This document shows, one piece after another, positions 35,782 through 46,537 of a stretch of DNA of 64,000 nt. Made by a program: the position numbers and the translations under genes. The notes under the pieces are model-generated. The model was not told where the DNA came from. It ran no database searches and saw only the letters and a program-made list of their open reading frames with translations. This DNA is from Hawksworthiomyces lignivorus (Eukaryota; Ascomycota; Sordariomycetes; Ophiostomatales; Ophiostomataceae). The stretch covers positions 558,001 to 622,000 of the forward strand of contig NTMA01000001.1 in assembly GCA_002917075.1 (NCBI GenBank), in the 5' to 3' direction. How positions within the stretch are numbered: the first letter of the stretch is position 1; each line of letters begins with the position of its first letter.

Positions 35782-35801
35782 GGTAACGATCAGTCGTTAC
35801 C
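35782..35801. repeat. Perfect inverted repeat (hairpin)
   Basis: GGTAACGA and TCGTTACC, 8-bp perfect arms around TCAG. It lies 100 bp from the hairpin at 35662, and an imperfect ACTCTCC/GGAGAG stem occurs at 35624-35645. Confidence 0.9.
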
Positions 35802-35996
35802 GCTTGTCTGAAATAACATAAGACCTTCCCCTCTACAGTTATTCCTATGCCCTAATTGCATACCAAGTGATACACTACGCTCGGTCCTACTAACATAGAC
35901 CATAAGACTGATCACCTTACAGAGCCTCAGGTAGCTTTGTAACATTAGTTGTAGAACGCGGCATAACTGCCATCTGAGCGGGTAGGACAGTCTATG

Positions 35997-36020
35997 AAAT
36001 AATAAATAAATAAATAAATA
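35997..36020. repeat. (AAAT)n microsatellite
   Basis: Five to six tandem AAAT units. Confidence 0.85.
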
Positions 36021-36119
36021 GACTGACGTCTTTGCTGTAATTCGAGTCGTGGACAAGATTTGGTCCGTGTTACACCGGCGTAAAAGAAAGAACAAGAATA
36101 GACTCTGGCACCAAGTCTA

Positions 36120-36430
36120 AAATTAGAATTCTATGTACCAGCTGCTGCTGTATCCTAGCATTTTTTTTCTGCCAGGCACCCGTACGTACTAAGCACTGGT
36201 ATGTCCTAGTACTTTTTTGTGCTAAGCACCCACATGTGCTGTCCATGATTATGTTCTGGCACTTTTTTGTGCCAGCTGCTCGTCCGTACTAACGGCCATT
36301 GTGAACCAGCACTTATTTGGGCTAGACACCCATATGTACCAGCACTTTTCTGTGCCAGCCATCGCCGTGTACTAGCCATCATTCTTTGCTAGCCCCTTCT
36401 GTGTGCTGGCCATTCCTGTGTCAGTTCTGA
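36120..36430. repeat. Degenerate tandem repeat, period about 50 bp
   Basis: Diverged copies of a core like CCTAGCACTTTTTTGTGC followed by (TA)AGCACCC and a GTACTA element begin near 36154, 36205, 36255, 36305, 36338 and 36387. Spacing is 50-51 bp except for one 33-bp step. Each core is a small imperfect palindrome (GGCAC-T6-GTGCC). Related GCTAAGCAC motifs occur at 35080-35165. Confidence 0.75.
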
Positions 36431-36643
36431 TTGGTTATTTCCACGTTACTGCGCGCGATGTGATGCAGAGACATTGTTGATCAGTTCCAGATCAGCCGCC
36501 CCGCTTATCACCAGTCTACTGAATTCTTAATCTTGAACCAACCTGAACCAAAACAAATGATTATAAAATTGCAGGGTCCTCGCAGCTCAAAAGCGAGGCA
36601 GGGCTAATGCCATGCTCTTTTCGTTCTCTTTACACCCTCCTTG

Positions 36644-37419
36644 ATGGACAATCCTGTGGTCGCAAATGTTTTTGGCACTTTAGGCGCCGTGCTCTGGTCG
36701 CTTCAGGTGAGCTTCTCTTCTACTCCTTCTATATGCCTCGAACTCGAAAATAGATACGGCGCTAAGAAGGGGTAAAAATAAAATGGAATCAGCTCCTACC
36801 ACAAATTTGGAAGAATTAGAGACGGCATAACATTATGGGTTTGTCTTCAGTCTTTCTGTTGTCTTAGGCCATCGTCGGTCTATCGTTACACGTATATAAC
36901 ATCGTCGACGACTTCAATATTGTTTTTCAAATTTAACCTAATATACTTATTTTATTTAACCTTTTTATATAGTATTAATGTAAATACTACGACGAAAAGT
37001 GACCGTTGACAAAGATTATTATAATTGTTAATATTATAACTATTATATTAACGAAAACAAAGATTGACCTAATCTTTATGCTCAAGGTGACACATCGACA
37101 TAGACTTAAGTGACCATCGATACTGATGACGATTGTTGCGGCTGTCTTGTTGTCCGGTGGGATTCTCCGACATTGTTTTAAAATGCTCAGGAAAAAATCT
37201 GATGTTGGCGTTTCTCTCAGATTTGCATTTCTCGATCTGAGCGGAGACGTTACGTCTCTTATTTCTGTGGTTTTTCAACCCACCCTCAGGATATATGGGT
37301 TGGTGATTTACGAGTCGGAGCTGACTACATGGATGCTTCTTGTTTGCATTGTAGTCTATTTCCGACTTGCCAATCGACGTGACATCGAGGACACTGAGGC
37401 CGAAGCTGGTACTGGCTGA
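36644..37419 (+). pseudogene. PQ-loop repeat membrane protein, RIP-like inactivated
   Basis: Remnant of a seven-helix PQ-loop protein (a family of organellar membrane transporters). Exon 1 is 36644-36706 (MDNPVVANVFGTLGAVLWSLQ), donor GTGAGC; exon 2 is 36793-37419 and stays in a single frame for 209 codons. Seen: the PQ motif LLPQIW directly after the splice junction, RRHNIMGL, HVYNIVDDFNIV, and a well-kept C-terminal part with AAVLLSGGILRH, GDVTSLISVVFQPTL and YGLVIYESELTTW. Seven in-frame stops interrupt exon 2 (TAG, TAG, TAA, TAG, TAA, TGA, TGA); at least three (in LS*AIVG, K*PLTK and K*PSI) fall where Trp is expected, i.e. TGG to TAG/TGA. No indel is needed. The middle (36940-37100) is extremely AT-rich. 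Confidence 0.85.
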
Positions 37420-38587
37420 TATGACTTGGTTAACTGGGGTAGATCTTACCTAATATTCGATACGTGTATGTTTCTTTCTTGGCCATAGCCTTCTTCAGCA
37501 TTTTTAGAATATATATTTTCCAGTCAAACGCTAACACTAGGCTATTGCCTAGTGATTGAGGAGCCCCAATACATCGGCCTTTTAATGGGGCAAGCATTGT
37601 GCGCAGAGCTGCTGGTTGAGTCGAGCTGAATTGTACGCAGGCATGGTATTTGATCGAGCCAGACCTAGATTTAACATTTTTAGGTATGTGACATCGAGAC
37701 CAAAGTATCATAATAAAATTGGCTAATGGTGAGAATAGAGTCTATAAGAAATGAGTGTATGGCTGTGGCTAGTAAAGTGAAGATGTTCCTCTCACCAACC
37801 ACCGTGTTAGGTACTAGCTTTAGGATGCCTGTCGAAGACTGAGTTCCCTGTGCGCTGCATGAGCCCCAAGCGCTGGATTTACCGACGTGCTAGAAATTTT
37901 AAACGAGTTTTAAACTCACTAAGAGATAATAGATCATCGGCTAAATATTTAAATTAAACATATCTCTTCTTTTAACAATTGGTTGGCAACTTGTCAAGAT
38001 ATCTCGTGCTCTTTTTTTTTATTTTATTTTATTTTTATTTTATTTTTATTTTATTTTTATTATTTTTATTTTTTGAGAAAAGCACTCCAGTAACTTCGGC
38101 GCGATATAGGACGAATCTTGTAGAGACAGCTGAGGCGGGCTCTCACCCCAGTCTACACTTCCACCAATGGGATGTCGTCTTTGTTGAGGATATTGAGCTC
38201 GCTTTCGAATGCGGAGACTCTATTCTCGTAGTTCCATTCTTCCCTCCAAACGATGCTTGTGTCCTTGTCCTGTGAACCCCTCTCCCCGCCTACGTTACTT
38301 TAGCTAGCATAGAATAGGAGAGCTGTGGAGGAGACTTAGAGCCCAAGCTCTTCCTTATGCCTAGAAAGGAGAAAAAAAGGTGATAAACTCCGAGAAAACG
38401 TGGAAAGCTCGTCTAAATAAGTAAAAGAAAGCTCTGCTCTAAGTCTTTCCCTCCCTCCCCACCCTAAAGAGAATCCTCATCTACTCTTTCACCCATCTTG
38501 ACAATAGGTCTATACTTTTATTGGCGGATCTATCTCTCTACCCCCATCTATCCTTCTGCCGTGTGCCAGTTTTGCCAGCTGTCCAAA
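37420..38587. other. Intergenic with low-complexity tract
   Basis: About 1.2 kb. Holds a (TTTTA)n tract at 38012-38074 and an unassigned open stretch at about 38075-38275. The last 300 bp before 38588 is presumably the GH105 promoter; a CreA-consensus GCGGGG (minus strand) lies near 38284-38289. Confidence 0.5.
38012..38074. repeat. (TTTTA)n low-complexity tract
   Basis: Ten or more TTTTA/TTTTTA units in tandem. Confidence 0.9.
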
Positions 38588-40032
38588 ATGCCATCGGAAT
38601 TGTATGGCATCAAAGCACAAGATGTGCATGCCAAAATTCAGTTGCTAATCGATGGCATGGTCAACATCAAAGACAAGACAGGTGAATTTCTCATGACATT
38701 AGAGGATGGCCGTGTCATCGATACCAAAGGCTGGAACGATTGGGTGAGTGGAAGGCAAATAAGGAGCTTGGATTCTGCATTCCAGTTTGGGTTGCAAGTC
38801 GACACTTATTTTTCGTAGCTGCGTTGTTTCTGCTATTGCCAAATGAGCGGAAGTGGTTGCTGGGAGCTGGCTGCGAGTAAAAAAGAGCATAGGCCAATAT
38901 AGGACTCGAAGAACGTAGGAGCAGGCACAAGGAGCTGTGCTGCCATGAAAAAAGTACCCAAGAGAACTTGGCTAACCACTTGTCGTTGTTGCGTTCACAG
39001 GAGTGGACGCACGGCATCGGCCTCCTGGGCCTGTGGCAGTACTACGAGCTGACGGGCGACAAGAAGTACCTGGACATTATCGAGAAGTGGTTCCAGGACC
39101 GATTCGACGCCGGCGGCACCACCAAGAACATCAACACCATGGCCGTCTTCCTCACGCTGGCCTACGTCTACGAGCGCACCGGCAACGCCAGCTACCTGCC
39201 GTGGCTCGACAGCTGGGCCGAGTGGGTCTACCACGACCTGCCGCGCACGCGCTACGGCGGCTTCCAGCACATCACGTACCTCGACGTCAACGAGCAGCAG
39301 CTCTGGGACGACACGCTCATGATGGCGGTCCTGCCCCTGGCCAAGATCGGCCTCGTGCTTGGCCGCCCCCACTATGTGGCCGAGGCCAAGAAGCAGTTTT
39401 TGCTGCACATCCAGTACCTCGCCGACCGCGCCACCGGCCTCTTCTTCCACGGCTGGGAGTTTGGCAAGACGGACGCCGCCGTCGCCGCCGGCTCCGGCCT
39501 GGGCCACAACTTTGCCAACGCTCGCTGGGCCCGCGGCAACAGCTGGGTGACCATGGCTATCCCCGAGTTCCTCGAGCTGGTCGGCCTGCGCCCCGCCGAG
39601 GACCCCCTCGGCGTCCACCTACGCGACGTCCTCGACGCGCAGTGCGCCGCGCTCGCCCGGCTGCAGGACCCCGGCTCGGGCCTGTGGTGCACGCTCCTGG
39701 ACGTGCCGGCCAGCGAGGGCTCGTACCCCGAGGCCAGCGCCACCGCCGGGTTCGCCTACGGCATGCTCAAGGCGCAGCGCAAGCGATACTTTGGCGGCGG
39801 CCGAGGCGCCGCCGGTGCCGAGAACAGCAAGGCGTACGAGGAGGCGTCCATCCGGGCCGTCCGGGGCCTGCTGGACAACATCGACGAGCACGGCGAGCTG
39901 CTGAACACGTCGTTTGGAACGGCCATGGGCCACGACCTGCAGCACTACAAAGACATTGCCATTACGAGCATGCCGTACGGGCAGGCCATGGCAATCATGG
40001 CCCTGGTAGAGTTTCTGCGCAGATTTATCTAA
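38588..40032 (+). CDS. GH105 unsaturated glycuronyl hydrolase (YteR/YesR type)
   Basis: Removes the unsaturated galacturonyl residue left on pectin/rhamnogalacturonan oligosaccharides by lyases. Exons 38588-38743 and 39001-40032; 1188 nt, 395 residues, close to the bacterial family size (about 375). Seen: EWTHGIGLLGLWQYYELTGD, NINTMAVFLTLAYVYERTG, QLWDDTLMMAVLPLAKIG with Asp156 as the candidate catalytic residue of the (alpha/alpha)6 barrel, FFHGWEF, ARGNSWVTMAIPEFLEL, YPEASATAGFAYGM and the end SMPYGQAMAIMALVEFL. No signal peptide is visible (MPSELYGIKAQ), so the enzyme probably acts inside the cell on imported oligomers. The 257-nt intron is long for this window. Third-position GC is high in exon 2. 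Confidence 0.92.
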
Positions 40033-40888
40033 GGCCAACAACGAGAAGCATGGAACGAAAACAATACAATAGATCAATCCCGGAGAAAAATACTTATTTA
40101 ATTATGGGGAATACGCCGTTGGAGCCGCTAGAGTCGGCAGCTCTTGTCGGGTGAGCCAACCCTGCAAGGCGGCAGGGTAAGCGATGGAGGATATCATAGA
40201 AATAGAAAAATTGCAGTCTTTTGCTCATTCGTACGCTCGCAAAATCATATTGTATTATTTGTAGACTGCTATTTTGAAGGAGAGAAGCATTATAAAGAAA
40301 ACTGTGTCTCTATTCTCCTCCGTCGGTGGCGCCTGTTTTGTCTCTTCGATCACGGCTTGTTCCGACAGACTCGGCTTCCCGTAAGATTCGTCATCTACTT
40401 TGATATCCTAATTTACGCACCTCGAGTTTCACATGGCGGTAATACAAAGCCCTGCCGCCAGATATGGTCTAACAGCGTACACACGAACGCCACCCCGAGA
40501 CTCTTTGTCTCAACTCTCCGGGTCCTGATCGAAATCTTCCGACTAACTGTGTACAAATCTCTGAAGCAAAGTCTCTGCGCTGTCCAGCATAGCAACAGAG
40601 GCGTCGACGATACTGCGAGACTATGCGCTAACAACACAAAGGTTTACTACGCAGTTTTGCAGACCAAATCAACGCCGCAAGGCTGTTTACGCGAGTTTCT
40701 CTCTCAGATCTTAGGCGAGCGACTGGGCCGCCAATGTTATATGAAGTAGTGCCGGTTTTACTTACTATGTTAGCAAAGTTATCCCACCCTATTCCGTAAA
40801 CTTGAAATGATCAGCTATATTTAGCTGCTTCCGCGTCACACCAGTCCCAAAATGTTTTGGAAATATCCCTTCCTGCTTGGCCTTTATC
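40033..40888. other. Convergent 3' intergenic region
   Basis: About 850 bp between GH105 (+) and the disabled SDR (-). A 201-codon open frame at 40144-40749 has no recognisable domain and unbiased codons. No gene supported. Confidence 0.5.
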
Positions 40889-41970
40889 TCAGACGGTCGC
40901 CTCGATGTTGGTCCTTATGGGGCTTGTTCGACCCCATGGTACGACATACACCCCGCTATTTTCCAATTTGATATCTTCCGACCGTCCTGCATACAATTCA
41001 GTGAACGCTCCCATGACTGCGGGATATAATAAAATGTTCTAGAAAATGACGTTAGCTCGTACTAAACAGCATCGGCATTCGCGTGAGTTTAATATGTAAC
41101 CCACCGTAATCGCCTTTTGGAAGCCTCCCCAATGCCACTGTAGCTCTGTCTTTATATTGCCGGGATTGAATGCCTAAGTTTTTTGTATCAATGGCAGGTT
41201 TTTTTTTTTTTTTTTTTTTTTTTTGGATCTGTCCTGATTTGGGCTTCTTACCACACTGACAATCCCGTCTTCTTTGAATTTCTTGGCAAATTCCGCCGAT
41301 AAGAACACATTTCCAGCCTTTGACTGCACGTAGTCAATGCGTGGGTTTCCGTGGACCTTGGGTCCTTTTTCACCGTCGTATGCGACACCTTGGCGAGGCG
41401 AGTTCAGATCAACGACGACCGAACCGGCCCAGAGAACACGGACCGAATTAGACGGCGACGATTTTGCGGTGCCCCGAAGCGCAAGAAGCAGGCTCTTGGT
41501 GAAAAGGTAGGGCCCGAGGCAGTTGGTGCCCATCTGCAATTCGTAGCACAAGATCCGTCGTTAGTATTACAGCCTGGACAGAACCACGGCGCTGCTCGTT
41601 GAAGAGATTCCATATACTTGAGCGGTTTTTGACCCAGCCGGTGGCGTCATAACCCCGGCGTTGTTTACCAGGACATCCAGCCTAGTCTCCTGGGACAAGA
41701 AGTCTTGCGCTGCTGGCCGAATGCCGGTGAGATCTGCTAGGTCGACGCGTAGGAATTCCAGCCTCCCCGACGAGGAGCTGGCGGCTTCCTTGATCTTCGA
41801 GATGGCCTCTTTCGCCTTGTTTTCGTTCGACCCGCAATGTAAACCGTACCATTGCGTTGATATAGAATTTTGCTCAATTCATAGCCTACTCCGGCATAGC
41901 CTCCGGTGACGATGAATACCTGATCTCCAGTCAGTGAACGGCAGCCAAAGCAGCGAGGGCTTGATTCCAT
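40889..41970 (-). pseudogene. Short-chain dehydrogenase (retinol-dehydrogenase-like), disabled
   Basis: SDR of the WW-oxidoreductase/retinol-dehydrogenase-like group. Recognisable exons: 41970-41618, 41533-41252, 41173-41105, 41038-40889 (stop TGA at 40891-40889). Seen: VFIVTGGYAGVGYELSKIL, then VLVNNAGVMTPPAGS, GTNCLGPYLFTKSLLLAL, the YVQSKAGN active-site region, FNPGNIKTELQWHW and the conserved end TNIEATV. Lesions: one base missing in CGAACGAAAAC at about 41826-41836 (AGR, then the frame is lost until the next frame reads ENKAKEAISKIKEA); and intron 1 has lost the AG expected just before GCTACGAATTG (about 41547), leaving only an acceptor 14 nt downstream that would remove five conserved residues. 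Intron 2 contains an A26 tract. A sequencing error could explain the single base, less easily both lesions. Confidence 0.75.
41199..41224. repeat. T26 homopolymer
   Basis: Twenty-six consecutive T, inside the second intron of the disabled SDR gene (A26 on its coding strand). Prone to length error. Confidence 0.95.
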
Positions 41971-42724
41971 ATCTTTCCTGCCTAATCTCCTACATTCTTC
42001 TCCGTGAGAGTCGGAGACGGTATTGCGAACGCTTGGCGTAGAGCGGACGGCATGGTGAACAGATGTGTCGAAAGTGTGTACTGTGGATCTGAAACGATGA
42101 ATCTGTCTGCGCCGGAATCATAACACCGTCCCCGTGGGCTCTGTCACACCAGATAAATAAATAAAATACCGGAGGTAGGGGACTTGTTAATTTCCTCGAG
42201 CAAAAGCAGAGTACGTGCATGGTTAAGGTAAGGCGTCTTACTCTAGTCATATGTACGAGTCGTTCGGATTCGTATTCTAATCATTGCGATGAACCCAGCT
42301 TTGGTTTAATGCTCTCAAAAAGGACTCTTGCAGGGGTTGCATTAAGACCTCTTATCTGCCGCTGATAAGAATATTCTATTATCGCTATCGTTAGGAGGTC
42401 TGAATACAACATGCAGCTTACCACTTACATAATTATCCCGATCCTACTAATACAAATAATCGAACTCAACCTAGAATCGAATTTTCTTCTGCGAACCCTT
42501 CGGTTTCGACGTCTTTGGACTGATTACCATGGGCTGCAGCTTACAACGGACAAATAGAACAGACGGGACAAAGTAGGGCACCGGCTGTAGGAAAGGGAGG
42601 ACATGGGTTTCACTTGGCATTCTTGTCTTGAGGAGTTAGGATTTAAACGCGCAGTTAAACACGCCAATGCCATCTATTCATTGTTCTGCTTATATCCTCT
42701 GTCTACCATGTACTGTAAATAAAG
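41971..42724. other. Intergenic
   Basis: About 750 bp upstream of the SDR relic and downstream of the mannosidase stop. No gene or repeat recognised. Confidence 0.5.
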
Positions 42725-45700
42725 CTAAACAAGGACAAGCCGGTACGTGGAAACTTGAAATGGGCCTAGCTCGACGTTGAATGAGCTGCCCTGCAACGGA
42801 ATCTGCTCTTCGTTGTCTTCGAGAAGATTTGTTCTGAATATCTCTTTGACGGGGAACGTGAAGTTCACGGCGCCGTGCCCCCAGCCGCCTAGGGCCTCAT
42901 AGATGCGGATTATGACGCTGCGCTCTGGCCGCGCCGGAAGGTCTCCTTGGCTCACATCGAAATCGTCTTCGCCGCGCTTCACAGCGTCCAAGATGAGATT
43001 CTGATCACCTTGGATAGACAGCGGAAGCGTTTGCAGAAGAGCAGAGGCGCCTAGGTTCTTTGTATGCAATGTTGACAGAGGCTGCAGAGGGTTATTGAAG
43101 TTGAAGGCCGCGCGCACGGTTCGGACGCCAAGGGGTCCGGAGTGTGGCAGAATTGCCCACCGTATGCGATGGCTTCCCATGTCGGCGGTGTCGTCAGGTG
43201 CCTTGGGGGCACGGAGGAGCGACAGGCGCATGACATTTCCAGCCGTGGAGAATCCATATTTGCTGTCATTGAGAATAGACACGCCGTAATTGTGTTCAGA
43301 CAAGTCGGCAAACTTGTGGCTGCACACTTCGAATTTGGCCATATCCCATCTGTAGAGTTTGTCAGCACAATAGCCACTTTTGCTCTCCAGGAGAAAGATT
43401 TTCAGACAAGATCTGAGATAAAAGCCAGGTGAAGAAACTTACGATGTGTTGTAATGCGTAGGCCGCTTTACGACACCGTACTGTGTCTCATAAGCAGCTT
43501 CGTGGCTGTGTACACGAACAGGAAACTCCACCTTCAAGAAGCGCATGGTCTCGTGCCAGTCGATATCTGCGTAGCATTCCACGATAGAAGCCTGGTCGTC
43601 GCCGCCTACAACGGCTGACAGGGAGACGACAGAACGGATGGAGCTCACGCTGCTGATGGGCGTCGTGGTCACCACGCTGACGCGGTGCGGGAGATCCTCG
43701 AGAATCTCGGTCGCCGAGGCGCGGTCTGTCAGCTCTTTTCGTGTCTCGAGGTGGTATACCTCCACGTCCCACGCCTGCCAGTAGAGGGGCTTGTCGTCGA
43801 AGATGGTGAACTGGTTGGCTCGGCCTGCCAGGACTTCCCGCCCAATTCTCCTGTCGACCAGCGAGGTGATTGTGCCCTTCTCTACGGTGACTGACAGATG
43901 CTTGTTCTCAAGGTGAAAGACGCCCGCAGCGGTTTCCTTTACGGCAACGGCCTTATCTTGTGGGAGCGGCTCCACGGTCAACAATGCTCCAGTACCTCGT
44001 GCGACTCCCACGCTGCTATGTTCAAGGTCGTCCACAATCTCATCCCGCTGCCAAGGGAGCGTGTTTAGCACATAGGCCTCTCCGCTGGAGGGAGTCAGCT
44101 GCTTATCGTTGAGACCGAGACGCTCTAGGACCTGTTGCGAAAGTATCCCTCCGGTTTCGAAGAACTTCGCATAGACCTATACGAGAAGAGGCCAGAAACA
44201 TGAGCCTATGTAACCAGGGAGGACAAAAAAAGAAGGACCATGAATGAAAACAATGAAGTAAGAGTCCAGCACCCATACCGCATCCGAGTCATCATAGCAC
44301 ATTTTGATCGCGCTGCCGGGCAGGCAATCGTGAAACTGGCAGAGAAGGACGTCCTTCCACATGGCGTCGAGCTCCTTTTTTGGGTACTGGTACGATGAAT
44401 CTTGAATGGAGACCATCGTGGCTAAAAACTCAAGGTCATGTAGCAGGAACTCAGCGCGTCGGTTGTTGCGCTTCGTATTGGCCTGCGTCGTGTAGACGCC
44501 TCGGTGAAGCTCAAAGTAGAGCTCGCCGTGCCACGTAGCTAGACCTCCGTCTCTCGCCTTCGCCTCGAGTCTGTCGAAGAATTCATCCACCGTAGGTCCA
44601 CAATGAACCCGCGGAATGCGGCCGATCGTGTCAGACATTCCTCTAAGCCGACGCAGCCGTTCCAGGTGCTGCCATGTCGGACCACCACCACCGTCTCCTT
44701 TCCCGAACTAGAGAAGGAGGGAGAAGGTTGTTGTCAGCAGGGCAGGGAGAAACATCGGAAGTATCACATCCAGAGAGAGAAGCGTACGGCCATAAGAGAC
44801 GAGTTTTCTCGATCTAGGGACTTGTGGTTCGTGATACTGCGTTGCACTTCGGCAAAAGTTCCTTCTGCGCTATATGTTTTCACCGGAGGCATATGACAGA
44901 CAACCTGGCTACCATCCAAAGCAACCCTATAGCACACGGGGAATCAACCCAGTCCCTCTTGTCAACGCTGTGAAGATGGCAATATGAGAAGCCACAAAGA
45001 ATAGTGTAAATTACCAGTTGAATGTCGTGTGGGGCATATCATTTATGCTGTTAAAGCAAGGCTTTTGTGTCAGAAAACGACTCATGCCAGCAAGTCGACA
45101 AAGTTGGGGGAGCTGGGCCGAATAACCAAACGAGTCTGGAAGCCAGCAGGTCGTCGAACGAGCGCCGAAGTTACTTTCAAAAAACCGCTGACCATAGAGA
45201 AACTGGCGAACGAGCGACTCGCCTCCTGGTAGGTTCGTATCATGCTCCACCCAGCAGCCGCCGATAGGAATGAACTGGCCAGACTGTACTTTGGCCTTGA
45301 CCCTTTCCCATGCGCTGGGATAGCCTTCCCTTAACCACTCGAACTATTTATTTCAAGCATAACATTATTTGTGAGCTTCCCAATTATCCAATACAACAAA
45401 GGTTAAACAGTCGCGGAGAAGACGGGGGTTACCTGTTGAGCCTGCGAGCAAGCAAACTTAAGTTCGGGATACCGGTCCATCAGATCACACTGATTCGACC
45501 AAGATCGCGCCACCTTGCGCTTTGTTTCAGCCCACGGCCACAGCCAACAAGTGTCGATATGGCAGTGACCAATGGCGTATATCGTTGGCTTCTTGTCCTT
45601 GAAGTCGGTATAGACTTTGGGCGAGTTGATATTGGGGCCGAGATATTCCTCGGCGATCTTCCTGCAGTGCGCGAGAGAGTCCAGGTCATTCTGGTTGAAA

Positions 45701-46537
45701 GTGTCAATAATGCGACTGGCTATGGTGAGAGCTTCTTGCTGCTCCCACGTATCCTCCGGGAGCTCCATGGCGGCGTCGTGGATGATCTGGAAATCCCAGT
45801 ACAGCATGCGAGCCGTGATATTGGGGACAACTAGCTGAACCTTGGACAGGGTGAAATATTTGTTGTTGTCGGGAGGCTGGATGGAATCCCCGCCAGCATT
45901 GTTTCTGAAAATGGGCCGGCCGGGTCCGTTTCCAAACATACCGTTGCAGGCCATCTCCACATACACAGTGTGTTCTTGGCCGTCCCGAAAGTGTGCCGGT
46001 ATGACCCATTCGACACGCTCGCCACGGCCAGTGAGGCCCTGCAGCGGTACGCCATCTGCCGTCCATACCATGGCCTCGTTCCCGCAGTCCCAGTGAAGCT
46101 CTATTGGTTGGTTCTCATAGCGCGCCTGGAGCTCCTTAGGCAGCGTGATACGGACACAAAACCAATGCGTAGTCCACGATGGGCCAAAGCTGTCCCCCAC
46201 AGCAGCGTCACGGTATACATTCGATTCGCTGGTTGCTTCCGAGAAGGTCGGGCGGGAGGTTCCAGGAGCACTCCAGACGGAGAGGGAGACATGCGGTGGG
46301 CCTTCTAGAACCTCATGGTTCAGCAGCCTGAGCTGCCGATTAGCAAACAACGATACATAATTTCCAATCACCACGAAAGAACGGTCGCACTCACGCGAGG
46401 ATGTTCACTTTTTCCCATTGACCTTCAGCGAAAAAGTTTCCCATTCGCTTCTTGTACAAGCTACCCACTCTCTTGCCCGCCGGAGCCTGTGCCCGGATGG
46501 GATACTCCAGGGCTGGTCCATGACCATGAGAGCACAT
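42725..46537 (-). CDS. ams1: GH38 alpha-mannosidase, vacuolar/cytosolic Ams1 type
   Basis: Hydrolyses alpha-mannosyl linkages of free and N-glycan-derived oligomannosides; yeast Ams1 reaches the vacuole by the Cvt/autophagy route. Seven exons: 46537-46395, 46327-45433, 45343-45015, 44926-44788, 44707-44279, 44176-43443, 43349-42725; 3294 nt, 1097 residues, phases close. Seen: N-terminus [15 protein letters not shown] as in Ams1; zinc-site start [13 protein letters not shown] (His302, His304, Asp306); nucleophile Asp416 in [31 protein letters not shown] (metal/active-site HD); and the C-terminal all-beta domain ending VSTYRLVLV. No signal peptide, as expected for Ams1. Exon 1 was set by the frame reading [14 protein letters not shown], not by an overlapping ATG in another frame. 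Intact, unlike several neighbours. Confidence 0.94.

Larger units (their letters stand above)
34194..36643. other. Gene-poor repeat-bearing region
   Basis: About 2.4 kb without a supported gene. It contains GCTAAGCA(C) motifs at 35080-35165, an unassigned non-ATG open frame at about 35416-35565 (acidic then Lys/Arg-rich: SPLSDEDDSNAPIQKLVGEK) that could be a transposon gag relic, several hairpins (35624-35801), an (AAAT)n run at 35997-36020 and a degenerate 50-bp tandem repeat at 36120-36430. Confidence 0.6.

Noticed and set aside
36120..36430. CRISPR-like regular repeats
   Set aside because: The units are diverged along their full length with no unique spacers, and the genome is eukaryotic.
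40144..40749. 201-codon + strand open frame between GH105 and the SDR relic
   Set aside because: No recognisable domain, unbiased codons, no splice or promoter context.
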